From: Leucaena leucocephala
Taxonomy: Eukaryota > Streptophyta > Magnoliopsida > Fabales > Fabaceae
Direction of reading: 5' to 3'
Length of the DNA: 64,000 nt
Assembly: GCA_037074615.1 (NCBI GenBank)
Contig: CM073527.1
Span: 10,814,848-10,878,847, forward strand
Both the position numbers and the translations under genes were made by a program. Below are positions 50,142 to 61,392 of the stretch, in pieces. The notes beneath the pieces are model-generated. The model was not told the DNA's origin. It saw only the letters and a list, made by a program, of their open reading frames with translations, and ran no database searches. Each line of letters begins with the position of its first letter. The stretch's first letter is position 1.

Positions 50142-51504
50142 CTATGGACCTTGCGTGACTTGAGGAGTCTCAACAACTTGTTGTGAGTCTTCTTTATTTT
50201 CCATCTGCAGTTTTATGGTGTCTTGTGGCTCTCGAACTTCTTCGAGGTGTACCTTTCTCCCATTGGTTCTTTTAGAGATAAATTCTCGTTCGAGAAAGAT
50301 ACCATTTCTGACAATAAACACTTTGTTATCAGTAAGGTTGTAGACATAGGATCCCTTGGTTTCCTTAGGATATCCCACCAAAAGGTACTTTGAGGATTTG
50401 GGCACTAATTTGTCTAAGGCTTGTTGCTTAACATAGACCTCACATTCCCAAATCTTGAGGAAAGACAAACTAGGTGTCCTCCCAGTCCATATCTTATATG
50501 GAGTTTTTTCAATTGCCTTAGATGGAACACGATTAAGTGTTAACGCTACTGTCTTTAAGGCATGGCCCCAAAAGGAGGGTGGAAGATCTGTTTAACTCAT
50601 CATAGATCAAACCATATCTAATAGTGTTCGATTTTTTCGTTTAGAAATGCCATTCCATTGTGGTGTCCCTGGAGGAGTCAATTGTGAGACTATCCCACAA
50701 CTCCTAAGATGATCAATGAACTGTTGGCTCAAATATTCACCACCCCGATCAGATCGAAGGGCTTTAATTGTTTTGCCAAGCTGGTTTTGTACTATATTTT
50801 GAAATATTTTGAACATTTCAAAATATTCAGATTTATGTTTTATCAGATAGATGTACACATATCTGCTAAAATTATCTATGAATGTTATGAAGTATGAATA
50901 ACCTCCTCTGGTATTTGTGTTTATCAGTTCACACATCTGTATGTATGAGGCCCAATAAATCAGTGGCCCTTTCACTGTGCCCAGTGAAAGGTGACTTTAT
51001 CATCTTTCTTAACAAGCAAGACTTGCAAGTGTCATATGATTCAAAATCAAATGAGTTGAGAAATCCATCTTGATGGAGTTTAGAAATGCGTTTCTCATTT
51101 ATGTGGCCTAGATGACAGTGCCAGAGGTATGTCAGATTCAAATCATTTGGTTTGACCCTTTTGGCGGTTATGTTATAGATATTTCCATGATTACGTTGTT
51201 CCAAATTTAATATGTAATGATCAACATGCAAATCACCATGAGCATAGAAAACATCATTACGATAAATAGAACATCTACTATTCCCAGCAATGGAAGTGAA
51301 ACTTACCTTATCCAAATAAGAAAGTGAAACTATGTTACTACTTAAAGCAGGAATATAATAGCAATTGTTAAAAACTAACAAAAGCCCAGTGGGCAGAACT
51401 AATTCATAAGTGCCTACAGCTAACGCAGTAACCCTTGCTCTATTTCTAACTCGTAGGTCAACTTCACCCTTTTTCAGCTTCCTACGGTCCTTTGGTCCCT
51501 GCAC
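50142..51504 (-). pseudogene. Copia GAG-pre-integrase and integrase, decayed
   Basis: Segment 51504-50929 has VFNNCYYIPALSSNIVSLSYL, then YLWHCHLGHINEKRISKLH and CKSCLLRKM, the His/Cys zinc finger before copia integrase. IHTDV carries the first catalytic Asp. Segment 50975-50607 carries YSYFITFIDNFSRYVYIYLI and the second Asp in LRSDRGGEYLS. The third acidic position, normally Glu in NG-SER-NRTL, reads Lys (NGISKRKNRTLL). A post-core segment follows to 50142 (LVGYPKETKGSYVYNL). The protease active-site region that should precede is missing. Confidence 0.88.
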
Positions 51505-51693
51505 ATTTGTACATGTTGTAGTTCAAAAATAGATTTCTCCATGTTGTTCATGTTGTAGTTCAAAAATAGATTTCTCCATGTTGTTCATGTTGTAGTTCAT
51601 GACAAACTGGTCATAACATTCCGGGAGTGAGTTCAAGACCAAATCCGTAGCTAAGTCCTCGCTCATGGGAAATCAAAGCCTCTCAAGGTGATC
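51505..51693 (-). pseudogene. Copia gag remnant with a 37-bp duplication
   Basis: Minus strand reads TDHLERL, then MSEDLATDLVLNSLPECYDQ and FVMNYNMNNMEKSIFELQH, the conserved UBN2-type gag segment. A 37-bp unit is repeated in tandem (51512-51548 and 51549-51585, plus a 14-bp partial copy). Sequence then jumps to the region after protease, so the CCHC zinc knuckle and protease are gone. Confidence 0.75.
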
Positions 51694-54600
51694 TGTCATA
51701 TGCTAAATTTTTCCCTATCTGTATAATACTGATAGTGGAAAGAGGTTTAGAAAAGATTATGACGAAGATCAGACGAGATGATAAAGGTTAGATAAGTCTT
51801 CAAGAAAGAGAAGGACCTAAACAAAAATTGGAAAATGTTAAAGGCCAAAAGTTAAAGTAGAAATAAATGTTGAGCTAAAAGTGGTAATTTCCAAAAGTTT
51901 AGGGACCTAAATGTAATTAAGCAAAAAGTCAGGGACATAAATGTAATTATGGAAAAGTTCAGCTAGAAAACGCTTATAATTGCCTATAAGCATTTCAGTC
52001 CCACATTCCATCAGTAAATAGAGGAAGTCATGCTGGGTAATCTCGCATGATATAGAAATTTTATTAGGGCTCTAGACAACAGAAAATTATATGATAGTCT
52101 AAAAGTTATCTGAAGTTTTATCAGATCCCACGGACATCAGATATAAGTGAGAGAATTACAGGAAAGTGTGCCCTACAGTATTAGATGTCTTGGATCTGAC
52201 AGAACTCCATAAGAAGTTCTGTATAAAAAGTTATTTACATATTAATGAATTTTGACGGGAGTTTGATAACACCCATGATCTGATAATAGAACTTATCGGT
52301 ATATGAGCCTAGATGAAATGAGACTAGATGACCTCACATATAGGCCCATGATGATGCTAAGGAGGGCCCAAAACCCTGGATACCAGTCCATCAGTAGAAG
52401 GGGCCAGTGACCAGAAAAAGTACAAAATTACGAAAAAGCCCATAGATGCCCAGATTGTACCAGAGATGGATGAAGGGCAGTTTGGTCATCTGGGATAGCA
52501 TAAAGACGTGACACATGGTATAAATATGATTAGTTGAGCCCATATACACCCTGAGGCAGTATAAAGAGGTGTAAAATGACGATTATGCCCCTAGGGTCAA
52601 TATAGTGTAAGAAAGGACACCAAAGCTATTTTGGTCATTTCCCAAGGAATGGATGGCAGATAAATACTCAGTATAACCATTTCAAGGGTATGAGAAGCCT
52701 AGATATTGATTTTCAGGATAGAATACTTATCCTGGTATATTATAGAAAAATTAAGAACAGAAAATAGTTCAGTTGTTGTGAAACTGCTCCGATCAGTATC
52801 GGATTGGACTGAAATATTTTCAGAAGCTTCCTGGCATGGTGAGCATGCCACCTAACCCCTTGAGGTTCCCCTTGAGCTGTCCCACATGATGTCATAATTA
52901 TTCTTTTATGAAAAAGTAAAATCCAAGATTAAATGTGAGCCTTTAGATCAAATAGTAACCAAATCAATCTTGGCCATTAATTTTTCTTGGATTTTGGCTA
53001 TAAATACCCCTCCATTATGCAGCCAAACCGTAAGCTCATGCACCCTTGGGGAAACTCTTGCAAAATGAAAACTTAAGCCAAGACAAAGAAGATTCAAGGT
53101 TCCAAAGTTCAAGCAAGCTAGAGATTAAGGGTAAGCAATCTCTCCTAGCTTATTTTCCTTTGATTTGGGAGCTTGAACTTAGGGTTTTGATGGGAGAAAA
53201 GTTGAGTTTTCTCTAAGGGGTGGTGCTGCCCAAATACCTTAAAGGAAAGGGGAAAGAAGAAATTAAAGTTAGAACCATATGATTGAAGCTTAAACAAGCT
53301 AGTTAAGTGGTTGGTTGTTGAATCAAATTGATATTCTTGACTTTACCAGGGTGTGCCCTGTTCGGTCTGCACTGTTCATGAGGGAAGGAAATTGAATTTT
53401 AATGATTTAATGCTTCCATTGAGTTTGTATGATGATTTTGTGTAGGATTGGAAAGGTTTTGAACCTTGAAAACATTAAAATCTCAAGGTTGTAGTCTTTG
53501 AGATTCCTTACGGTTACTGTTCACTCGCATGAATAGTGATTGGCATTTCATGATTTTGATGGTTCCAATGATTTTAAAATGAAAAGTTGTGTAGGGTAAA
53601 GTCAAGACATCAATGTAAGGAACTGGAAGACACGCAGTGAAAATTAATTTAATTTTTTTCCCCATTCATTGCCAGGATCTACCGTATGTGTTTAAGTCAA
53701 GTGTAAAGAAGCATTACCCTTGGTGTTCCTCAGCGACTTCCACAGCTTCTTTCCACCACTGGTGATCTCTTTTCGATCGCAAGAAGATGTCCACAGCTTC
53801 TCTCTGTGGCTCGTGCTCTCTTTCTGATCGCAAGAAGTCGACGCCTCAGGTCGGCTTCCACTACTGGTATCCACACGAACAGTGTTCCAACCACGAACGA
53901 CGTGCTAGTGTCTCCTGTCCCTCCAAGGCTCTCTCAAGAATTCATTCTCTCCGTCTCTACTTCAGCAGTTTCTTATCTGCAAACCTTTTGCAGATTCCGT
54001 TTGGCCTTTTGTATTGTGTGTTGTGTACCAAAAACGTAGCTCCTAAAATCAGATATATAGGATGCTCTGCGTTTTTCTCAACCGAATTGGATCTTGGAAT
54101 TAATCTATATTAATTCTGAAATTAATACAATATCACATATTGTATAATTTGATAAGAAACTAATTAAATAAATAATGTTTATATTAAATCCGTCCTACAG
54201 ATTTAATTCACCTATTTATTTAATTTAAATAAAGATAAGATTGGACTATATTTGATTTATTCTCATAAATCAAATTTGAGATATCCTATCAATTTGAATT
54301 TCAAATTCAAACGTGATAGAGATTTAATTTATCCTTATAAATTAAATCCTATATATCCCTTATATATAATATATATGTACGAATTTATATATATACGAAT
54401 ATAAATATAAATAAATATATACATCAACCCTGGATCATTCATTGAATCTAGACACGTCTTAGATTCAATGAATCTAGACATCATAGCTCGTGTTGGGCTA
54501 TTTTGAGTGCAACCCTGTAGGCCCATATGAAGTTAGCAGTGGGTCATTTACTATACTGGCCACAAGTCACAAGCGGTCTCTAGCAAGACATAACGACTAC

Positions 54601-56620
54601 CCAAATCATATGAGAATCGATAAACGATGTAACCTTTTATACAACCATATCATGTCCCTTCTGTCACGCGATATTTTGGTCATGGATGAGGCATGCATAA
54701 TGTCATCCTCCTATTCCTGACCATTACTTTCTCGATCCCTGAGTAGTCAGACTACAGAAATGGAACTACCTTTCCATTACAGTATGGCCATACATTTCTC
54801 AAACTCACTCATCGAGGGGCCCAGTAATATCTCTATGAATGTGAGGGATAAATTTTATCTTGACCATTCACATTCCTCTGCATGGAAAACCACTAAGCCT
54901 GAACATAGTCTTTATGATCACTCGGTCAAAAGTGACTTTTGACTAGGTCAAAGCTGAGCGTTTGTCATGTAGGAATCTATGATGATCTCAGGTCAAAGGG
55001 CATATTGACATGGTTTGTATATGAGAGAAGCTTATGACGTAACCCATGCAATTCTCTCATAGCGGGTCGGTCTAACACCTTATACTCTTACATGTGCCTA
55101 TGACTTTAATTTATATCTCCATACATCTTCAAAGTCATACTGGTTTTATTTCATCTCTGCTCCCGTACAGATGATCGACCAGAGACATTTAGGATAAGAT
55201 CATGAATTATCCAAGGATGGTCATCACAGTAAACATGCAAATAATATGATAACACAATTGATAAAATCATAAATCAATAATGTTTATAAGACAATGATTG
55301 GCCCCTAGGGCACACTTTCCAACAATCAATTGGTTCAAGAGCCAAGTGGATTAGTGAAAATTAGAGAAAGTTATGACAATAAAGAGTGTAACAAAGTTAG
55401 TCTTGAACATGGTTGGAGTTCATGAGTCCTAATGAGTTATGTGATGAATATGAATGTGTTTAGGACCATAAAACATCCAAGAAGATGTTGGGAAGTGATG
55501 GACATAAAGGCTTCATGGTTGGAAAGCTAGGGAGCAAGGGCTAAAGGTCAAGAGAAAAGCTTAAGTGCAAGGTAGTGAACTTACCTCTTTATGTGCTTGA
55601 TGTGGTATGCTTATGTGTTGACATGTATATGTTATTTGAATGATGTTGTGACATGATAAATGATGTTGAATGTATTATGAATAACATGTTTCCATGGCCA
55701 TACACTTTATGTAAAAGTATATAGCATGATGGCATGTCACTAATCAAAGAAAATTATTGAAATTACATATCATGCATTAGCATCCATCTTGCATATTTAA
55801 GTGGTAATATTTGCTACTGAGATTCCCTAGAATCTTACTCTCCCATAACCAACCAATTTAGGTTAAGCATGATGGATAATGTATGCATGGAGAAGAGTTA
55901 AAGCATGGAAGAAGAAAAGTGAAGTATTTAAGATGTTAGCATATGCTATGCACTTTCCATGTATGTCAAAGCCATGTAAAGTATCTATTTATGTGATGAG
56001 ATTGTATGAAACAATTATTGTATAACCCCATGATGTATATAAATTCAGAAAAAGCAAAAGAGAGGATTTATGTATGCTGGAAAAATTATGTAAAGTGAAA
56101 GAAAGGAAACTGAAATGGTAAAAAATTAGGTCCTGAAGTAGTTTTGTTTTGGCTTCAGTCTGACCTAGGAAATGAAGGAATGATTGCAAGAAATTTTATG
56201 AGCATGTACTACACATCCATAGCTTTAAGTGCATAGGTAGAACGTTTCATTTGGATGTGTATATCAAGAGAAATGAATTTCCAAAATAAGGGACCAGAAA
56301 CTGTTATCAGAGTTTTTGACCAAATGAACAGTAAACTTCAACGAATAAATTGTATCAATTGGCTAATCTTTTGGTCTAGAAATTATTTTTCCCTTAAATT
56401 TCAAGATGTTATCTTCATGTAGCTTTTTGAACAACTTCATTTCATGTTTTCTAGAATTAATTATGATTTTTTGAAGTTTGTTGCGTAATTTGGAATACCA
56501 TATGAACAGTAACTCGAGAAAGTAAAATTTCAGATTTGGCTAATGGACTTCCAAGGTCTTATAAGTGGTTCTAAATGCTACTAAATGGTCCCTATGATGT
56601 ATGAAAGTAAGGATGTTACA
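51694..56620 (+). repeat. 5' LTR of the non-autonomous gypsy-type element
   Basis: TGTCATATGC... to GTAAGGATGTTACA. Removing the copia solo LTR with one target duplication leaves 3211 bp, almost the same length as the solo LTR at 6203-9416. By eye the first 300 bases differ from the 3' LTR at roughly 15-20 positions, many of them transitions. TATA box 52999-53006; donor-like GGTAAGC at 53130-53136. Confidence 0.92.
53614..55324 (-). mobile_element. Copia solo LTR (copy D)
   Basis: Plus-strand ends TGTAAGGAACTGG and ...CTTTCCAACA, 1711 bp, with a perfect target duplication ATCAA (53609-53613 and 55325-55329). The 3' LTR of the host element has the uninterrupted site at 63308-63312. It has one copy of the 90-bp internal repeat. 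The plus-strand open frame 53787-54113 runs antisense to the LTR and is shared with the other copia LTRs. Confidence 0.97.
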
Positions 56621-56623
56621 TTG

Positions 56624-56635
56624 TGGTATCAGAGC
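56624..56635 (+). promoter_or_regulatory. Primer binding site (initiator Met tRNA)
   Basis: TGGTATCAGAGC, three bases after the LTR end, matches the standard plant retrotransposon site complementary to initiator methionine tRNA. Confidence 0.92.
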
Positions 56636-56794
56636 ATAGGATTCTGACTTAAGAAATGCTCTGAATAGATTATTTATGGACTAATATGAGATTATTCCTA
56701 GACCCTAACTCTAAATAGTAAGTATTTGGTTAAGTTATGGTATATTATGGGATTGTTAACATTACTTAATTAAGCAAATGTTGCAGGAATATAT

Positions 56795-57457
56795 TTGAGA
56801 TTCCATAAGGTTAAGTCAGAGGCTTCAGTTAATAAGGGAGACTCCAGACTAATAGTGATATATGAAGATGATATATATCCACATTCCTTAGATAATAAAG
56901 AGAGTCCATATGAGAGTTTAGGGGATCAATCAGGAAAATCTACAGTGGAATATCCCATAGATATTTCTATAGACTCAAGCCTGCAGTCTGGATATCATGT
57001 AGAGATTCAGCCTGAAGCCTAATATGCACCAATTGATGTTGAGTCTAGTGACTCTATACAGTATAAGTTTGCTGGAATGCCCTCTAACCCTGATATAAGC
57101 TTTATCCCTCTTACGAGATGATAGATTATGGCTGAGGAAGTTGAGTACTGGTACTGGATTATGGGTAGACCAGATATTATTCCTCTTTTACTAGAGTTTG
57201 AGGATTGATTTAAGATAATTAAGATACAACAATCCCCTAATTTAGATATCCAGTCAAAGTTAATGACAGTTCTTGTCCATTCCCAAAGTCCAAGAATATG
57301 TGACTTTATAGAGAAAGATCAATGGGATGTTCCTAGTCCTAGTCAACCCGAGCCTTCTTCATTAAAGACAGATAGTGGTGACCATAGTAGTCTAAAGAAA
57401 GCTGTGGAGAATGAATTACTCAGTCTAGGTCAAGGGATGGACAAAAGTATAGATTAA
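56795..57457 (+). pseudogene. Acidic reading-frame remnants, possibly N-terminal gag
   Basis: Frame 56795-57022 (MRFHKVKSEASVNKGDSRLI...) continues after one stop as YAPIDVESSDSIQYKFAGMP and, past further stops, 57263-57457 (PSPSQPEPSSLKTDSGDHSS). Acidic, Ser/Pro-rich and without recognisable domain. Its place after the primer site is where gag starts in gypsy elements, which is the only reason to suggest gag. Stops show it is not translated as one protein. Confidence 0.35.
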
Positions 57458-60190
57458 GAATAGTTAGTTATCTGCAGTTCCTCAATGCCATATCAGGAAT
57501 GATAAACAAACATTCAGTAGAGGGCATTAACTCAATATACTTTATAGGACTGGTATGAGATGATAGTAAGTCAAGAGTTATGAGACGAAAGATGCCAACC
57601 TCACTGAAGTCTATCAGTTAGAGATTTAGCACAGAGTATAGGCAAGTTAAACAATATGAAGCACTAAGATAGAGAAGATCAGTTTAAGAAGAGGTTCAAC
57701 AGTAGATCCTACATATGATCATCAGGAGTTGATCTACAGTATGAAAGACTTTGTGCATCTAGTCTTTATGGAAAAGAATAATGAGAAGTTAGAATGAGAC
57801 TTGCCTAAGAATGATCTAATACATGGCTTAAGGATAACGACGTGATGGTTAATAGATAGAAAGTTAATGTTCCCAAAGTAAAGGGATTCTATCACTAAGA
57901 GATAGTAACCTAACGCTCTACCTTAGAGAACATAAATAGTAATGTTAAGTGATGAATGAGATCAAGTGACTTGAATTGGTCAGGATCTAGAGGCAGACCA
58001 GAAAAGAAGCACAATCTAGTCCAGAGTAGACTGAGATTGATAGACAGAAAGACTTAAGAGATACATAAAGGCACAAAAGTTACTCCATATGAGATGGAGA
58101 ATTATCCACTCACTTGAGAAGTTTTTCTCAAAAAGTTTAAAAGAAGCATTCCTCTCAATTAGAGAAAGGTGAGCATAAAGTTAAGGGTTAGAGTTAAGGG
58201 AAGAGAACTCTTTTGATGGATACTTAATCAAGTTCATTCATATGAACCTTGAGGCTTAGTAAGAGTTACTTTCTCTCGCCTGTTAGTAATCCAGGAGGAT
58301 AAGAGAAACGTAAAAGTTCGAATGGCATAAAGATAGGAGCCAAACCTTTCCTCCGTTAGCTGAAAGAAGACAGCTGACTCAGTTGTGGATTACAGATAGA
58401 TTACAGTGAGGCCAAGGACATAGAAATCCTTCAGGTTAGAGACATAAAAGTCTTACAGGCGATGATAAATGTTATGATAAGATAGCCTGATATGATAAGC
58501 TATCTCCGATTCCTAAATAAATAAATAGGATACTGGAGATGTAAGCTAAAGATAAATTGCCTCAGAAATTGTTTGAGGGTTAGTAGAAAAAGATATATGT
58601 AAGCTAAGAGAAAGAAGTTTATGAGGTTTAAAGAAAGTAAAGTAGCCACAGATTTAAAGGTAAGGTGACTCCCCTATTCCCTATATAAGAAAGAGTAAAG
58701 AAGGGTTGAGTCTATACCCTAATAAGAGGGTAATGTGGCAGCCTAAGTGAACCAAGTAAATGACTCAGGTACCTGAATAGATGATCAAGACCTAGCAGTT
58801 AAGGTGATAAAGGGACAAAATGTTTTAAAGTCTACCTAGTTAATTACTTAATGGCAATGTAAGTAGGAGGGATGGTTGAGCAAACTATGTAATGATGTAT
58901 GGCTTATGTTGCCATAAGTTATAATAAGAAATTGCATCTCATTGCAGTTGTCATGTGATGACATACATACTAGAGAATGCTTAATTGATTGCATCTACTT
59001 GCATATTATGCATGTTGAGTATGCCATGATAAATGAATACTCCCTTTATGCAGTACTTACTGGTTAGAGTATACCAGATGAGAAAGTTATGTTGATCCCA
59101 TGCCCTATGACATGAAATTAAATAATTCAACTTAGCAAGAATGAAGCAATAGCAAAGTCCTAAACTAGAAAGTTAGCTACTTGATTCTCAGAAGATAGAA
59201 AGAGAATTTATGATCAGACTATGATAGTCAATGGGATAGAGGATGAGATTAAAGATGAAAGGAAATGAGACACAGTTATAAAAGATGATATAGCTATAAG
59301 AAAGAGTAGTTTTTAAGTAATATAAGTTAATGTTTTTGCAATAGAGCTAGATTGCTCTTGCAATAGAGTAAAGTCCCTCTGATGAGATAAATGGATGATG
59401 ACAGATATGTGCATAGTAGAGCTTGTGTAGCTCCCTACAATGTTAAATGTAATAAAGTTATAAAGATGAGAATGGTATATGAAGTTCCTAAGTGATAGAG
59501 GAAATGAGTCAAGTCCTAATAGATAATATTGGCTTATGTGATCATTTTTGGAGAATTATCTATGGAGTTAACAACTATGTGGAAGTGACTAACCTTGTAA
59601 CTTTGTCCGTTGGTTTAGGTCTTCCAGAGATGAGAATATAGTACAACGGAATCTAGTAGATTATGGAGGATTGCAGTTAGATCCTAGTATGGCTCACAGG
59701 GTCATAGTTAGATCCTGAAAGGCTTACGGTTGATCGCAGTAGATCCTGAGGGTCACAGTAGACCAAGCCTAGAGCAAGAAAGTAATGAGCCATAAGTACA
59801 GTATTTCTTTGGAAGGACAAATACCAAGGAAAAGTTAAGGTATAGAAGCTTCACAAGTTGATTAACTCATAATAGAGAGAGTACCCATGATGCTAGTTTC
59901 AGATAGCCATATTACTATCAGGGACTGAACTCAGAATCTTGTTACATGTAACAGGAACTAAGTGGTCAAAGTTAAAGCTGTTAATCCTGAGTTCCAAGGA
60001 TTTATGAGAATGTTTTATAAGATATGAGAAAGGGTCAAATGAGAATAAAGATATCCTTACGATGATATTACAAAGACTAAAAATAAAGGTAAGTAGATCC
60101 TCCAGATGAGGACAAAGAGATTAGAAGGCCAGATAGACCTAAAAGAGATAGTGTAAGATGGGTCTAAGATGGTAAAGTACTAGGGGCAGA
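57458..60190. other. Non-coding internal DNA of the gypsy-type element
   Basis: No RT, RNase H or integrase motif is readable in any frame. Several segments are shared with the older copy at 28790-30270. Around 59690-59760 the piece CACAG-GATC(C)-AGATCCTGA is repeated. Confidence 0.5.
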
Positions 60191-60194
60191 GCCA

Positions 60195-60286
60195 GTGAGC
60201 ACTAGTGCTTTAGATTTTTATCTGCACATTTCAGTTAAGCGTGCTCAGGCAAGGGTAGTCCAATGATGGGTGACCCCCTGGGAAGT
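60195..60286 (+). other. 5S rRNA-like sequence with Pol III promoter boxes
   Basis: Aligns to plant 5S rRNA from about nucleotide 13 to about 96: GAGCACTAGTGC (5S: CAGCACTAATGC), then AGTTAAGCGTGCTCAGGCAA (5S: AGTTAAGCGTGCTTGGGCGA), then GATGGGTGACCCCCTGGGAAGT (5S has T for one C). These cover the A box, intermediate element and C box of the type 1 Pol III promoter. The 5S 3' end is absent; GATAAAAAAAAAG follows. The region corresponding to 5S 25-40 is diverged, so it cannot be a functional 5S gene. It is a captured fragment or a 5S-derived SINE inside the element. Confidence 0.85.
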
Positions 60287-60695
60287 GATAAAAAAAAAGT
60301 GAATGCCACAAGAAATTGGCATATATGCACAAAGCTATGTAAAATGATAGAAAGAGCTATGAAAAGCTAGAAAGGGTTATGAACAGTAAGAGACTAGAAC
60401 CCTTATGTCAAGTCCAAATGAAATGGATTTGAAAGATAAACTATGATATAGCCATATTTGGCTAGATATACCATTTTATGTCATGAAATATACGAAATGA
60501 GAAGATATGCTTTGAGAAGCGGCTGTATAGCTAGCTTTATAAACAGATAGAGAGGCTTCCATTTAGGAAAAGATAAGATGTTTGAATGATGAGCTATATG
60601 TGAGAGCAAATGAGAGCTTTGAGAGCTTCCACTCCTTGCATAGAATGACAGGCCTTATGTTACGTTACATTATGTGATGTTTATAGAATATGCTA

Positions 60696-60767
60696 AAGCT
60701 CTGAATGTTAGAGCAGTGCAAGCTCTGAGTGTTAGAGTTGTGCAAGGTCTGAGTGTTGGAGTTGTGC
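60696..60767 (+). repeat. 24-bp tandem repeat, three copies
   Basis: Units of the form AAGCTCTGAGTGTTAGAG then TTGTGC at 60696-60719, 60720-60743 and 60744-60767. The older copy of the element has related, more diverged units near 30014-30065. Confidence 0.8.
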
Positions 60768-61378
60768 ATATTAAGAGAATGAATGTTTGAGCTTCGATGT
60801 TAGAGCTTTGCATTCATGGGCAAGAATGCAGTCCTGCAATATGTTGGCCAGGCATTATGCATGTTAGAGTATATGCTCCTATGTGCTCCTGTTTAGCAGT
60901 AGAGCAATAAAAGAAAGAATAATGATATAAGTCCTCTCTCTGTATTATGATGAGTTTTTAAAGATGATAATAATGTCTGATGATATGAGAATGAGAGTTA
61001 AAGTTTACGGATATTCAGAGAATTTCGCTAGATACTCAAATGAGCAATAAGTGATTGCACTAAGAAATATGATGAATAGTTAGTAGAAGCTCTAGAATAT
61101 AGCAGTATTAGAGGGAGTTTGACATGAAAGAAATGGATACTACTCACAAGTCCAGCATAGTGAGAAGTCCTTATGCAGATAGATGCATAGCAAGAAAGTA
61201 ATAGAATGAACTGGAGTTCAACTCTGATTGAGTTGATTCATAATAGAAGAATGACCATAGTAAAGATATGAAGAATTGAGGATATGAAAAGTACTCCGCT
61301 AAGATGTCTATTTTAAGAGATAGATACCCTAACCATTGACTAAGATGTTGAGTAAATTTCGAGGATGAAATTTATTTT

Positions 61379-61392
61379 AAGAGGGGTAAAAA
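61379..61392 (+). promoter_or_regulatory. Polypurine tract
   Basis: AAGAGGGGTAAAAA immediately before TGTCATATCC. This plus-strand primer site fixes the start of the 3' LTR. Confidence 0.88.

Larger units (their letters stand above)
46731..51693 (-). mobile_element. Ty1/copia element, minus strand, 5' part outside the window
   Basis: Order on the minus strand from 51693 down: gag end, GAG-pre-integrase zinc finger, integrase, reverse transcriptase, RNase H, polypurine tract and 3' LTR (46731-48495). The domain order integrase before RT defines Ty1/copia. The 5' LTR, primer site and most of gag lie beyond the gypsy-type element that starts at 51694. Stops and frameshifts throughout show it is dead. 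Confidence 0.92.

Noticed and set aside
60195..60286. Functional 5S rRNA gene
   Set aside because: The 5' part is diverged with inserted bases and the 3' end is missing, so a mature 5S RNA cannot be formed; it is single and not in a tandem array.
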